A stretch of 54,332 bases of DNA from Bifidobacterium choerinum (GCF_000741135.1 NZ_JGYU01000011.1:21943-76274), one strand, 5' to 3'; shown: positions 28,356 to 39,296, counted from the stretch's first letter. Translations and numbers: made by a program. The notes: a model not told the origin generated them from the sequence alone.

Positions 28356-28428
28356 ATGCAGACCTCCTCTGAAGCTATGTACGAGCGCTATGCCCTATGG
28401 TCACAGTCCATCATTACTCTAGTGTCTC

Positions 28429-29364
28429 ATGCAGACACCTTCCGCCCCGCCGATCGTCCGACACTCCGCGCACCTTCGCCCGTGGCGCAGGCCGCTTGCA
28501 CGGCTCATCGCCGCCGCCGTCGCATGCGCCTTCGTCGGCTCGGCGGCGGCCTGCTCGACGCCGCGCGTCGAAGGCCGCGCCGAAGGCGAGCGGAGCGTCG
28601 ACGTCTGCGAGACGCTGCTCGGCGAGGCGACGGACGCATCGACGCGCGGCGCCGAGCCGGGCGCGCCGAAGATCGCACGCTACATGGCCTTCGAGGACGC
28701 ATCGCACCGCTGGCTCGACGTCGCCATCCAATGTCCCGCGCGTTTCGCCGAGGGCACATTGCGCAGCGCGCAGGCACAGGCCGCGGCATACACGCTCGCC
28801 GGCACGATCGGCGTCGACTACGAGCCGCTCACCGTCACGAGACTCGACGACGTCGACGCGCTCGGCATCGGCGGCGACGCGCTTGCGAAGCTTGCGCTCG
28901 CCGAGGATCGCGCCGGCTTCGCGACCGAAGTGATCGCCGGCCGTTTCGCCGACGGCGTGGCCGACGACGCACGGACCGCGGCGCTCGCCGAGGACGGCGC
29001 CCTGCTCGCGATGAGCAACGACCACAAGGAGATGGCGTCGCGGCTCATGCATCTGTCCGACGGCGCGAAGGACCTGCGCCGCAAAGTGTATGCGACGCAA
29101 GCGCTCACGAAGCACAGCGCGGACGTCGTCGACCCGGCGACCGGACTGCGCGCGAACACCGTCGCCGTCCTCGAGATCGACTGCGCGCGCGACGAGCTCA
29201 CCGCCTTCGATGCCTCCGCGCACGTCGACTACGGAACGATGCCCGAGGGGCGGCGCATGCAGATGCGCACCGCATTGGCACAGCTGTCGATGCTCATCGC
29301 GACGCACGCGTACACGGCCTTCACGCTTGGCTATCCGTCCACCGACGCCGCGTTGTTCGGCTGA
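28429..29364 (+). CDS. secreted or lipoprotein-like hypothetical protein
   Basis: 311 residues. Basic residues, then a hydrophobic stretch and 'VGSAAACSTP' give an export signal with a possible lipidated Cys42; the -3 residue is Ala, so the lipobox is weak. The mature part is acidic and Ala-rich, with no catalytic motif I recognise. TACTCT lies eight bases before the ATG and no Shine-Dalgarno site is present. A short inverted repeat (GTGTCT, 28422-28427; AGACAC, 28433-28438) brackets the start codon. It is divergent from nusA. Confidence 0.72.
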   Translation: MQTPSAPPIVRHSAHLRPWRRPLARLIAAAVACAFVGSAAACSTPRVEGRAEGERSVDVCETLLGEATDASTRGAEPGAPKIARYMAFEDASHRWLDVAIQCPARFAEGTLRSAQAQAAAYTLAGTIGVDYEPLTVTRLDDVDALGIGGDALAKLALAEDRAGFATEVIAGRFADGVADDARTAALAEDGALLAMSNDHKEMASRLMHLSDGAKDLRRKVYATQALTKHSADVVDPATGLRANTVAVLEIDCARDELTAFDASAHVDYGTMPEGRRMQMRTALAQLSMLIATHAYTAFTLGYPSTDAALFG

Positions 29365-29476
29365 CCGAATCCGCGGACGGCATGCCGTAGCTGTGCCCAA
29401 GCCTTCCCTAAGCTGAAGCCCGACTGTGTTCCTTGGGCCCCGGAATCGGCCGTGGCGGGCGCGACATGCCGAGGAT

Positions 29477-29504
29477 TTGACGTGGGCGCAAGCTGTGCCA
29501 TAAT
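29477..29504 (+). promoter_or_regulatory. promoter of tRNA-Ser(CGA)
   Basis: -35 TTGACG (29477-29482), 16-base spacer, -10 CATAAT (29499-29504). It predicts a start about 20 bases before the tRNA. Confidence 0.8.
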
Positions 29505-29530
29505 GAACAAGTTGCTTGATTGCAACGAAT

Positions 29531-29619
29531 GGATGAGTGTCCGAGCGGTCTAAGGAGCACGCCTCGAAAGCGTGTGAGGGCAACCCCCTCCGCGAGTTCG
29601 AATCTCGCCTCATCCGCCA
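29531..29619 (+). tRNA. tRNA-Ser(CGA)
   Basis: Acceptor GGATGAG / CTCATCC, anticodon loop CTCGAAA (anticodon CGA), long variable arm, T-loop 'GTTCGAATC', discriminator G and encoded CCA at 29617-29619. It differs from the tRNA-Ser at 11674, which lacks an encoded CCA. Confidence 0.97.
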
Positions 29620-29622
29620 TCA

Positions 29623-29654
29623 GGGTTTCCGGCTTCGCTCGGAAGCCCTTTTTT
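29623..29654 (+). terminator. rho-independent terminator of tRNA-Ser(CGA)
   Basis: 9-bp stem (29623-29631 / 29640-29648, one G-T pair) with an 8-base loop, followed by six T. Confidence 0.9.
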
Positions 29655-29677
29655 CATGCCGTCCCAGTTCCACAGAC

Positions 29678-29767
29678 GTCCCACACTGCGCACACATACG
29701 CCACGCAGGACGCCAGACCACCCCGCAATGTCCCACACTGCGCACGCATACGCCGCACAGGACGCCA
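29678..29767. repeat. 38-base direct repeat, two copies, 52-base period
   Basis: Copies at 29678-29715 and 29730-29767 share GTCCCACACTGCGCAC and CATACGCC with a few changes. It lies between the tRNA terminator and the truA stop, where no gene is seen. Confidence 0.8.
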
Positions 29768-29775
29768 AGCGCGCG

Positions 29776-30693
29776 TCAGGCTTCCGGCAGCGTGCGGCGG
29801 GCGCGGATCGCCTCGGCGCGCGACGCGAGCTCATCGTCGGCCGGGTATTCGATGTACTCGAGCGTCAGTCCCTGCGGCGCGATCGGACCGGTCGATCCTT
29901 CACGCAGCGGCGCGGCCATCTTGCCGGCGAACCAGTCGACGCCGCGCTTGCCCAGCCCCACCTGCACGCAGGCGCCCACGAGCGAACGCACCATGTTGCG
30001 CGCGAAGGCGTCGGCGACGATCGTGAAGCACAGCAGCCCCGACTCGGCGGTCGGTGTGCGGTAGCGCTCCCCCATGCCGGTGTCGAGCAGCGGCCGCGCC
30101 GGCACCCGCGCCCAATACGCGGTCTTCACGTCGCGGATCGTCGTCCCCCCGGGATTCGCGATGGCGAAGGAGCCGAAGTCGTGCAGACCGAGCGTCAGCG
30201 CGGCGGCCGCGTTCATCCGCCCGACGTCAAGTTCGCGGTCGGTGCGCCATACGAAGTCCTTGAGCCGTGGATCCCACGGCGTGCGCGCATCGGCGATGCG
30301 GTACACGTAGGTGCGTTCGAGCGCGGAGAAGCGTGCGTCGAATCCGTCGGGCGCAACGGCGACGTCGTGGATGGCGACGTCGCCGGGCATCATGCGCGAC
30401 AGCCTCGTCGCCAGCGCCTGCACCGGCGTGAGCCGCATATGGCCGACGCAGCGTGCGAGCGCGGCGTCGTCGACGTCGAGATGGCAGACCTGATGCGAGG
30501 CATGCACACCGGCGTCGGTGCGTCCGGCGACGGTCAGCCGCGGCGTGCCGGAGGCGCCGTTCCCGCCGCGTTGTCCGAGGATCCTGCCGAGGGCCTCCTC
30601 AATCGTCCCCTGCACGGTCCTGCCCTGCGGTTGCACCGCCCATCCGTGGAAGGCGGCGCCGTTGTATGCCAGATCGATTCGTAAGCGTGTCAC
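29776..30693 (-). CDS. truA: tRNA pseudouridine(38-40) synthase
   Basis: 305 residues from a GTG. 'RIDLAYNGAAFHGWAVQPQGRTVQG' opens the TruA fold; the catalytic Asp60 lies in 'AGRTDAGVHA'. It modifies the anticodon stem-loop of several tRNAs. TAAGCT plus six bases precedes the GTG, with no Shine-Dalgarno site, so it probably has its own leaderless transcript. In many actinobacteria truA lies next to rplQ; here a decayed surface-protein gene separates them. Confidence 0.96.
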   Translation of the reverse strand: MTRLRIDLAYNGAAFHGWAVQPQGRTVQGTIEEALGRILGQRGGNGASGTPRLTVAGRTDAGVHASHQVCHLDVDDAALARCVGHMRLTPVQALATRLSRMMPGDVAIHDVAVAPDGFDARFSALERTYVYRIADARTPWDPRLKDFVWRTDRELDVGRMNAAAALTLGLHDFGSFAIANPGGTTIRDVKTAYWARVPARPLLDTGMGERYRTPTAESGLLCFTIVADAFARNMVRSLVGACVQVGLGKRGVDWFAGKMAAPLREGSTGPIAPQGLTLEYIEYPADDELASRAEAIRARRTLPEA

Positions 30694-30726
30694 AGGGCGA
30701 GCTTAGCAAACGCGCCGTCCGCGTCT

Positions 30727-33029
30727 TCAGCGTCCGTGGCGCCGGCGCACGCCGGAGAAGGCGTAGCAGCCCGGGATGAGCGTCATGCCGGCGAGCAGCG
30801 CGGACAACGTGAACACGTTCCAGAATCCGTTCACGCCGATAACCGGCATGATCGGGTCCGATCCGCCCGTCGTCAGCTCATAGCGCACGACGCTGCCGTT
30901 GTAGTTGTATCTGGCCATCATGTCCCACTGCGCGGCGCCGGCCGGATATCCGCCCGGATAGTGCGCGTCCGTGTCCCCGACGATCCGTATGGCCCCAGCT
31001 TGTAGCCTGCGGGCACCAGACCGCCTTCCTTGGCCTTGAGCGCGTCCATCGTCTGCGGATAGTCGCTCTTCGCGAACAGGTCCTCGTTGTTCTTCAGATG
31101 CCTGATCAGGTTCGGCAACGGCACGACATGCTCGGTGCCCGAGGCGTCGGCGTACGCCAACTGCGCGGTGATCGTCGATCTGCCGGAGACGGTGATCGTC
31201 GGCGTGCGTTCGTCGCCTTCACGGTAGATGAGCGGCGTCATCTTCAGACCTGCGATGTACAGTCCGGATTCCACCGATTCGGTTTTGCCGGCATCCACGG
31301 CGAGCGTGGGATCGATGCCGTTGAGGATGAAGATGAAATGGCCGGCCATCGTGCTGCTGTCCACTTCGGGTATCGTGATGAGCACCGAGCGGATCGAGCC
31401 CCAGTCGGTGACATGCGCCGCGTCCACATAGGATGACGTGTCCGGGACCGCCGTCGAGCTCAGTACGGCGGCTTTCGTCGAATAGGTGACCGTCGTGCCG
31501 TCGGCCAAGGTGAGCTCGTGGCGGTACGAGGTCAGTCCCTTGAGCTTGGTGGCGTCGGACGGCGTGACGACCGCCGTGGCGTCGAAGCCGTCGGGCACAT
31601 TGAGCGTGATCACGGCGTTGTCGAGGTCTTCGGTGCTGTTGTTCGCAAAGCCGGCGAAGGCGAGCGTCGTCAGATGGCTCGGGTCGGTGAGCAGGATGTT
31701 GCTGCTGCGGTTGTTGCCCGCGATCGTCACTTTGAGGCATTGCCCCCTGCGAGGACGGACACAGTCCCTGCAGGTCGGTCGAACGCAGCTGTTCGCTCTA
31801 GGTGTCGGGAATCTGTTTGATCAGGTGCTGCGTCTTGCCGTCGACGTCCACATAGGTCTGATTGACGACGATGTTGCCCGACGCGGTGAAGGTCTGCTTC
31901 GTGGTGGTGTTGTCGGCGTTGATCTGCCCGACCAGATAGTACCCCGGCGCATTCTGGCAGTTTTGCGAACCGCTGCCCTTCGGCACGGTGATGACGATGT
32001 CGTGTCCTTCGCCTCCCGGCTGGCTGATCGTCGTCTTGTCACCAAACTTGTTCGCGTCCATCGTGCCCTGTTCGTTGAGGATGAAGTGCGGCGGCGTCGG
32101 AATCGTGATCGTCGTGCCGTAGTTGGCGGCCGAATTCACGCGCGCGGACGCGTATGACGTATCGTCCTGTCGTCCTGCACGCCGTCCGCCTCGTTCACGT
32201 TGAACAGATATGTGTAATCGGTCTTGCCGTTGACCGCCGGCGCCGAATCCGGATCCGGCGACGTGCGTTCGGGCACCGTCGGCGCCATCGCCGGCTGCAC
32301 GCGCTGCGTGATCGTCAACGACGGCAGCTGCGTCGGTTTCGTCTCGCCTGCGCGCTGCCTCGTCCATGTGATCGTGCGCGTCGATTCGCTGATGATCGTC
32401 ATCGGCGCATTCTGCTGATGGTAGTTGTTGCAGGCCGACAGTTCCACCGCCAACTCGACCGACGCCGCCGACGCACCGGAGGCGAAGCCGATCGTGAACG
32501 TGACCGCGTCGTCGGTTTCCGTTCTGACGACGTTGCCCATGTCCTCCGGCAGCTTGGTACCGGGGCCTATCGTTTAGGTGCCGTTGAAGCCGTTGTTCTT
32601 CGTGGATTTCGGGATGGTGACCTTATAGGTCGTCCCGGTTTCGACGACGGCGGTGAAGGTCACGGTGATGCCTGCCGGCGGATCGGGGAAGTTGCCGATC
32701 TTGTTCGTGCTGATATACAGCTTCGCCTTGTTGTCGGAGGTCGTCGCCGTCAGTGCGGGGTCTTCGCCCTCGTCCGAAGCGGCGGCCGGTTCCGCCGAGG
32801 ACGCCGCGCCGTCGCGCTCGGGCAGCGACTGCGGCGATTCATCCGGCGTTTCGGACTGTGTCCCTTGCTGCGACTGCATCGGCGCGGCCTGTTCCGCCTC
32901 CTGCGTGTCCATGGCATACGCCGAGGACGGCAGGCCCATCCCCGCGGCCATCGCGAGGGCCGCGACCACCGCCACGAAACGACGACCCCGCAACGGGGTC
33001 GTCCGAGCATGCCGCCTACTATCGTTCAT
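30727..33029 (-). pseudogene. decayed secreted, membrane-anchored surface protein gene
   Basis: The 5' part (33029-32574) encodes a signal peptide ('FVAVVAALAMAAGMGLPSSAYA') and an acidic, Ser/Glu-rich stretch, then stops at an in-frame TAA. The same frame resumes directly ('TIGPGTKLPEDMGNVV'). At 32162-32177 an exact 8-bp tandem duplication shifts the frame. Further breaks are a TAG at 31798-31800 with a one-base shift beside it, another shift near 31735, and a C-run at 30993-30996 that is one base short. Pieces from each frame join into a coherent secreted beta-rich protein ('HFILNEQGTMDANKFGD', 'VLNGID'-like blocks) ending in a membrane helix 'FTLSALLAGMTLIPGCYAF' and a basic tail. No LPXTG motif is seen. 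Sequence error cannot be excluded. Confidence 0.8.
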
Positions 33030-33171
33030 ACCTGTTTTTCCAATCTGCACCAGTACGGCCCATTGTCCCGCACGGGAGGCGATCCGGACGGTGTTTTGTC
33101 CATGAGGGTAAGCGCGCGGAACCGTTCGGCGCCGTCGCACCGGAACGGCTGCGGGCGAAGGCGATGCAGGC

Positions 33172-33207
33172 AAAGAAAAAGGGTCAGCACCTGCAGGTGC
33201 TGACCCT
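33172..33207 (-). terminator. rho-independent terminator after rplQ
   Basis: 13-bp stem (33180-33192 / 33195-33207) with a 2-base spacer. On the minus strand it is followed by TTTTCTTT. It ends the alpha operon. Confidence 0.88.
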
Positions 33208-33226
33208 GTGCGGTCATCGACCGGAC

Positions 33227-33706
33227 TCACTCGGCGTTCTCGGCTTCGTTCGTCGCGGTCTCGGCCGGAGCCTCAACCGGGGCCTCTTCCTTGGCGGCGA
33301 CCTTCGTCGCGGCTTCGGCTTCCTTGACGACGGCTTTCTTCGGGCTCACCGGCTCGGTGACGAGCGCGATGATCGCGGCCGGAGCGGAGTCGCCCTTGCG
33401 CGGAGCGATCTTGACGATGCGGGTGTAACCGCCCTCACGCTGTTCCATCTGCTCGGCGATCTCGGTGAAGAGCTTGTGCACGACGGACTTGTTGCGGATG
33501 ACGCGCATCACGCGACGGCGGGAGTGCAGATCGCCTCGCTTCGCGAAGGTGATCAGGCGCTCGGCGAGCGGACGGAGGCGCTTGGCCTTCGGCAGCGTCG
33601 TCGTGATACGGCCGTGCTCGAACAGGCTGGTGGCCATGTTCGCGAGCATCAGGCGCTCGTGTGCCGGGCTGGAAGCCAGACGTGGGCCTTTCTTAGGTGT
33701 AGGCAT
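33227..33706 (-). CDS. rplQ: 50S ribosomal protein L17
   Basis: 159 residues. The core (1-120) is typical: '[25 protein letters not shown]', '[12 protein letters not shown]'. A 40-residue Ala/Glu/Lys tail follows, longer than in E. coli and probably disordered. It is the last gene of the alpha operon, after rpoA, and a strong terminator follows. Confidence 0.98.
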   Translation of the reverse strand: MPTPKKGPRLASSPAHERLMLANMATSLFEHGRITTTLPKAKRLRPLAERLITFAKRGDLHSRRRVMRVIRNKSVVHKLFTEIAEQMEQREGGYTRIVKIAPRKGDSAPAAIIALVTEPVSPKKAVVKEAEAATKVAAKEEAPVEAPAETATNEAENAE

Positions 33707-33799
33707 TGTTTCTCCTTGAATGCCCCGCCGGACTCAGGTGGGCAACTGCCCGAACATCCGAAACCGGCGAAGCGGTGGTTGTGTCGAAAGGGCTCGGTC

Positions 33800-34795
33800 T
33801 CACTCGTCCTCAGGCGAGAAGAAGGTGCCACCCTCGAGGTTGCTGGTATCGAAGCCGAGCGGCGAGGCCTTGAGCGACAGTCCCAGGGACTGGAGCTTCT
33901 CCTTGACCTCATCGATGGACTTCATACCGAAATTACGGATGTCGAGCAGATCCTGCTCCGTGTGGTTGACCAGTTCGCCGACTGTGTGGATGCCCTCGCG
34001 CTTGAGGCAGTTGTAGCTGCGCTGCGTGAGGTTGAGATCCTCGATCGGGACGGCCATCTCCGGATCGGCCTCCTCCACGACGGGGGCGGGGCCGACCTCG
34101 ACGCCCTCGGCCTGGGTATTGAGCTCACGGCACAGGCCGAAGAGCTCCACCAGCGTCGAGCCCGCGGACGCGACGGCGTCGCGCGGGGAGATGGCGGGCT
34201 TGGTCTCCACATCCAGAATGAGCCGATCGAAGTCGGTGCGCTGTTCGACGCGCGTCGCCTCAACCTTGTAGCTCACCTTGAGCACCGGCGAGTAGATGGA
34301 ATCGACCGGGATGCGGCCGATCTCATCACCATCCTGCTTGTTCATCTGCGCCGGGACGTAGCCGCGGCCGCGCTCGACCGTGAACTCGATCTCGAGTTCG
34401 CCGTCGTCGGCGAGGGTCGCGATGTGCATCTCCGGGTTGGCGATGGTGACGCCGGCCGGCGGGGTGATGTCCCCGGCGGTGGCTTCGCCCTTGCCGCTCT
34501 TGCGCAGATACATGACAACGGGCTCGTCATATTCGCTCGTGAGCACGATGCCTTTGATGTTGAGCAGGATCTCAGTGACGTCTTCCTCAACTCCCGGCAG
34601 AGTGGTGAACTCGTGCAGGGCACCGGAAATACGCACCGACGTGACTGCCGCTCCCGGAATCGAGCTCAAGAGGGTACGGCGAAGCGAGTTGCCAAGCGTG
34701 TAGCCGAAGCCCGGCTCGAGTGGCTCGATGATGAAACGGGAACGCTGAGGGTTGAGCGATTCCTCGGTAAGTGTCGGACGCTGTGCGATAAGCAC
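33800..34795 (-). CDS. rpoA: RNA polymerase subunit alpha
   Basis: 331 residues. The N-terminal dimerisation domain has '[20 protein letters not shown]'. The C-terminal DNA- and activator-binding domain has '[23 protein letters not shown]' and '[15 protein letters not shown]'. The short acidic end after '[12 protein letters not shown]' is normal for actinobacteria. It lies between rpsK and rplQ as usual. Confidence 0.99.
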   Translation of the reverse strand: MLIAQRPTLTEESLNPQRSRFIIEPLEPGFGYTLGNSLRRTLLSSIPGAAVTSVRISGALHEFTTLPGVEEDVTEILLNIKGIVLTSEYDEPVVMYLRKSGKGEATAGDITPPAGVTIANPEMHIATLADDGELEIEFTVERGRGYVPAQMNKQDGDEIGRIPVDSIYSPVLKVSYKVEATRVEQRTDFDRLILDVETKPAISPRDAVASAGSTLVELFGLCRELNTQAEGVEVGPAPVVEEADPEMAVPIEDLNLTQRSYNCLKREGIHTVGELVNHTEQDLLDIRNFGMKSIDEVKEKLQSLGLSLKASPLGFDTSNLEGGTFFSPEDE

Positions 34796-34871
34796 TGTGT
34801 TATCCTTTCAGCTTCGGCCGATGGTGCACTCATCGGCCTCAAGCGGCTCTATGGATGGTATGGTCTAGTGC

Positions 34872-35270
34872 TCAGACGTGGCGACGCTTCGGAGGACGCA
34901 CGCCATTGAAAGCCACCGGCGTCGCGTCGGTGATCGAACCGACTTCGAGGCCTGCGGACTGCAGGGAGCGGATCGCGGTCTCACGACCGGAACCCGGGCC
35001 CTTGACGAAGACATCGACCTTCTTGACGCCGTGTTCCATGGCCTTGCGGGCCGCGGACTCGGCTGCCATGCCAGCGGCGTACGGCGTGGACTTGCGCGAG
35101 CCCTTGAAACCGACGTCGCCACCGGACGCCCAGGACACAACCGCGCCGGACGGATCGGTGATGGAGATGATGGTGTTGTTGAACGTTGACTTGATGTGCG
35201 CCTGACCGACCGGGATCGACTTGCGATCGCGGCGACGAGTCTTGCGCGCAGCCTGCTTTTGAGCTGCCAT
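34872..35270 (-). CDS. rpsK: 30S ribosomal protein S11
   Basis: 132 residues, standard length. '[21 protein letters not shown]' and '[17 protein letters not shown]' are diagnostic; '[10 protein letters not shown]' ends it. ATG 35270 gives the family N-terminus '[17 protein letters not shown]'. Confidence 0.98.
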   Translation of the reverse strand: MAAQKQAARKTRRRDRKSIPVGQAHIKSTFNNTIISITDPSGAVVSWASGGDVGFKGSRKSTPYAAGMAAESAARKAMEHGVKKVDVFVKGPGSGRETAIRSLQSAGLEVGSITDATPVAFNGVRPPKRRHV

Positions 35271-35354
35271 TGACCCTCGTTTCCTTGTAACGAACTCTTG
35301 GTTGATTTGGCGCGGCGATGGTGTGTGCCGTGGCCGCGGCCCGGGGCTCACCTA

Positions 35355-35732
35355 TTACTTGGTGGCCTTCTTCTTTCCGGCGACCGTGCGCTTCGGTCCC
35401 TTACGGGTACGCGCATTGGTCTTGGTACGCTGTCCGCGGACCGGGAGTCCCTTACGGTGACGCATGCCCTGGTAGCAGTTGATCTGAATCTTACGACGGA
35501 TATCGGCGTCGATCTCGCGACGCAGATCGCCTTCGATCTTGTAGTTGGACTCGAGGTAATCACGCAGCGTGATCAGCTGCTCATCCGTCAGATCCTTGAC
35601 GCGGGTGTCCGGATTGATTCCGGTCGCGGCAAGGGTTTCCTTCGCACGAGTGCGGCCCACACCGAAGATGTAGGTCAGCGCGATCTCGATGCGCTTGTCA
35701 TTGGGGATGTCGACTCCGGCAAGACGTGCCAT
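35355..35732 (-). CDS. rpsM: 30S ribosomal protein S13
   Basis: 125 residues. '[20 protein letters not shown]' opens the protein and '[20 protein letters not shown]' lies near the end. It contacts the head of the 30S subunit and P-site tRNA. A 129-base gap with small GC-rich hairpins separates it from rpmJ. Confidence 0.98.
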   Translation of the reverse strand: MARLAGVDIPNDKRIEIALTYIFGVGRTRAKETLAATGINPDTRVKDLTDEQLITLRDYLESNYKIEGDLRREIDADIRRKIQINCYQGMRHRKGLPVRGQRTKTNARTRKGPKRTVAGKKKATK

Positions 35733-35861
35733 TGCGATTCCTTCTGTTTCACGCAGGTCTTGCACCGAGTCTCCCGGTTTCCCGGCCCGGGCCTGCGCTC
35801 CCGGGGTTCAGTCCGTGCGGACTGTGACTTAGTGCCTGGATTGGTGTGCCGCTGTGTCTGC

Positions 35862-35975
35862 TCAGCCCTGACGCTGCTTGTGACGCGGGTTGGTGCAGAT
35901 CACCATGACGCGGCCGTGACGACGGATCACACGGCAGTTCTCGCAGATCCTCTTCACACTTGGGCTAACCTTCAT
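35862..35975 (-). CDS. rpmJ: 50S ribosomal protein L36 (zinc form)
   Basis: 37 residues, beginning [19 protein letters not shown] and ending PRHKQRQG. The zinc ligands C11, C14, C27 and H32 are all present. It lies between infA and rpsM as in most bacteria. Confidence 0.97.
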   Translation of the reverse strand: MKVSPSVKRICENCRVIRRHGRVMVICTNPRHKQRQG

Positions 35976-36000
35976 GGTTGTTCCTTACTTTGGTTGTACC

Positions 36001-36219
36001 TTACTTGTAGCGGTACGTAATCCGACCACGATTGAGATCGTATGGGCTCATCTCAAGCACGACACGATCCTGCGGCAGGATGCGGATGTAGTTCTTGCGC
36101 ATCTTGCCCGAGATCGTCGCCAGCACGATGTGCTTGTTCTCCAGCTCGACGCGGAACATCGCGTTCGGCAATGCCTCGACGACCCGTCCTTCGACTTCAA
36201 TCACACCGTCTTTTGCCAT
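36001..36219 (-). CDS. infA: translation initiation factor IF-1
   Basis: 72 residues, a single S1-like OB fold: '[20 protein letters not shown]' to 'GRITYRYK'. ATG 36219 is the family start; the longer frame upstream is not supported. It lies 25 bases before rpmJ and is separated from adk by a hairpin, so it probably heads its own unit. Confidence 0.98.
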   Translation of the reverse strand: MAKDGVIEVEGRVVEALPNAMFRVELENKHIVLATISGKMRKNYIRILPQDRVVLEMSPYDLNRGRITYRYK

Positions 36220-36409
36220 AGTCTCGATTCCATTCGATGATCGACTTACTGCTGTGTCCGAAGACACACCAAATTGCAAGAATACACGAAAAGTTCCGAG
36301 ACTCAAATACGGCGTGTCGCATCACGTCCCGCCGTGCACAACCGACGTCGCTCCCCCGCTATTCCTCGCGCATGCCGCACGACGCGCGCGTCGTCCCGAT
36401 ATACGACGA

Positions 36410-36452
36410 TGTGCGGGTCGCCGCGGCCTTTTCATCCGAGGCGACCCGCACA
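36410..36452 (-). terminator. hairpin after adk
   Basis: 13-bp perfect stem (36410-36422 / 36440-36452), 17-base loop. It lies about 30 bases past the adk stop and ends the secY-adk unit before infA. Confidence 0.7.
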
Positions 36453-36484
36453 GAATGCCGTCATCATGTGCGCGTGACCGGCGT

Positions 36485-37063
36485 TCAGCTTGCCTTGACG
36501 TTCGCGTCGAGCTTCTCGATGATCGTCTGCGAGATCGCGTCGACGTCGCCGACGCCGTCAACGGTGATCAGCAGGCCGCGGTCCTTGTAGATGTCCAGCA
36601 GCGGGGCCGTCTCCTTCTCGTAGGTCTCGAGGCGCTTCGCGATGGCCTCCGGCGTGTCGTCGGAGCGGCCCTGCTCCTTCGCACGCTTGGCCATGCGCTC
36701 GAGCAGCACGTCGCGGCCCGCCTCGAGCGCGACGACGGCGTCGAGGGACTGGCCGAGATCGGCGAGCATCGCGTCAAGGGCCTCGACCTGCGCCGCGTTG
36801 CGCGGATAACCGTCGAGAATCCAGCCATTGGCGGTGTCGTCCATCGCTAGGCGGTCCTTGACGATCGTGTTCGTCAGCGTGTCCGGCACGAGTTCGCCCT
36901 TGTCCGTGTAGGACAGCGCCTCGAGGCCGAGCGGGGTCTTGTTCTTGATGTTGTAGCGGAAGATGTCGCCGGTCGAGATCGCCGGGATGTCATAGTGGGT
37001 GGCGAGCAGCGCGGCCTGCGTGCCCTTGCCGACGCCCTGGGGTCCCATGATGAGAAGACGCAT
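36485..37063 (-). CDS. adk: adenylate kinase (short-LID form)
   Basis: 192 residues. P-loop 'MGPQGVGKGTQ', NMP site 'ISTGDIFRYNI' and 'DGYPRNAAQ' are clear. The LID region ('AKEQGRSDDTPEAIAKRL') is short and has no zinc cysteines, as in other actinobacterial enzymes. It balances ATP, ADP and AMP. It follows secY on the same strand. Confidence 0.97.
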   Translation of the reverse strand: MRLLIMGPQGVGKGTQAALLATHYDIPAISTGDIFRYNIKNKTPLGLEALSYTDKGELVPDTLTNTIVKDRLAMDDTANGWILDGYPRNAAQVEALDAMLADLGQSLDAVVALEAGRDVLLERMAKRAKEQGRSDDTPEAIAKRLETYEKETAPLLDIYKDRGLLITVDGVGDVDAISQTIIEKLDANVKAS

Positions 37064-37189
37064 GAGTGGTCCTTTCGTTGTCGCATTGCTGGATGAATCC
37101 ACGTCAAGCATACTCGGACATAGGAATGCACGGAGCCGCCGCGCGTGGGCGCGGCGGCTCCGTGTCGGGGAATCATCGGTTCGGACCGG

Positions 37190-38521
<1,332 letters not shown>

Positions 38522-38762
38522 CTTGGGTTCCCTCCATGTCTGGTACGAACTCTCTCGCACACGGTCGAAAAACACACTCTAGGGGAAGAGTTTATCCCAT
38601 TGTGTCTACCGGTTGCGGCGTCGCTTCCAAAATCTATAGAATTTCCGCGCATTTCGTATGCCGAGAACGTTCGCAGTCGCGCCGCATACAAGGCGGCAGA
38701 TGGGCGTCGGCGCCCGCGGACACGCACGGTCGGCCGTGCGGATATATGACCGGATAATGATG

Positions 38763-38794
38763 TGGTCCCCTCCCGCGATGCGTGGAGGGGACCA
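38763..38794 (-). terminator. hairpin downstream of rplO
   Basis: 11-bp perfect stem (38763-38773 / 38784-38794) with a 10-base loop, about 45 bases past the rplO stop. Confidence 0.7.
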
Positions 38795-38812
38795 TATCGA
38801 CCGTATCGATCA

Positions 38813-38832
38813 GGCCGGGGTCAGACCCGGCC
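38813..38832 (-). terminator. small hairpin next to rplO stop
   Basis: 7-bp GC-only stem (38813-38819 / 38826-38832) with a 6-base loop, eight bases past the rplO stop. It may act with the longer hairpin at 38763. Confidence 0.5.
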
Positions 38833-38840
38833 GACCTCAA

Positions 38841-39296
38841 TCAGTCTTCGCTGATCGAGCCACCGGCGGCTTCGATCTTCGCCTTGGCGGAAGCGGAGGC
38901 CTTGACACCCTTGATGGTGAAGGCCACCGTCGTCTCGCCCTCGCCGAGGACCTTGACCGGACGGTTGGCGCGGACGGCACCCTTGGCCACGAGATCGGCC
39001 ACGGTGACGTCGCCACCCTGCGGGAAGAGTTCCGCGAGGGTGCTGATGTTGACGACCTGATACTCGGTCTTGAACGGACTACGGAAGCCGCGGAGCTTCG
39101 GCAGGCGCATGTAGAGCGGCAGCTGGCCACCTTCGAAGCCAGGACGGACCTGGTAGCGCTTCTTGGTGCCCTTGTCGCCGCGACCCGAGGTCTTGCCCTT
39201 CGAGCCTTCGCCACGACCGACGCGAATGCGGTCCTTCTTGGCGCCCGGAGCCGGACGGAGGTCATGCATCTGCAGAATGTTGTTCTCTTCAGCCAT
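38841..39296 (-). CDS. rplO: 50S ribosomal protein L15
   Basis: 151 residues. '[12 protein letters not shown]'-type start (here '[20 protein letters not shown]'), then '[16 protein letters not shown]'. The start is two bases after the rpmD stop, so translation is coupled. It is the last ribosomal gene before the break ahead of secY. Confidence 0.98.
   Translation of the reverse strand: MAEENNILQMHDLRPAPGAKKDRIRVGRGEGSKGKTSGRGDKGTKKRYQVRPGFEGGQLPLYMRLPKLRGFRSPFKTEYQVVNISTLAELFPQGGDVTVADLVAKGAVRANRPVKVLGEGETTVAFTIKGVKASASAKAKIEAAGGSISED

Larger units (their letters stand above)
38522..38840. other. 319-base gap between rplO and secY
   Basis: No gene seen. It carries the two rplO hairpins at its left end. 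The rest is relatively AT-rich near 38570-38660 and is the probable secY promoter region; no hexamer pair is convincing enough to call. Confidence 0.6.

Noticed and set aside
31798..32540. separate small genes in the truA-rplQ interval
   Set aside because: The pieces join into one protein with a single signal peptide at one end and a single anchor at the other; none has its own start signals.
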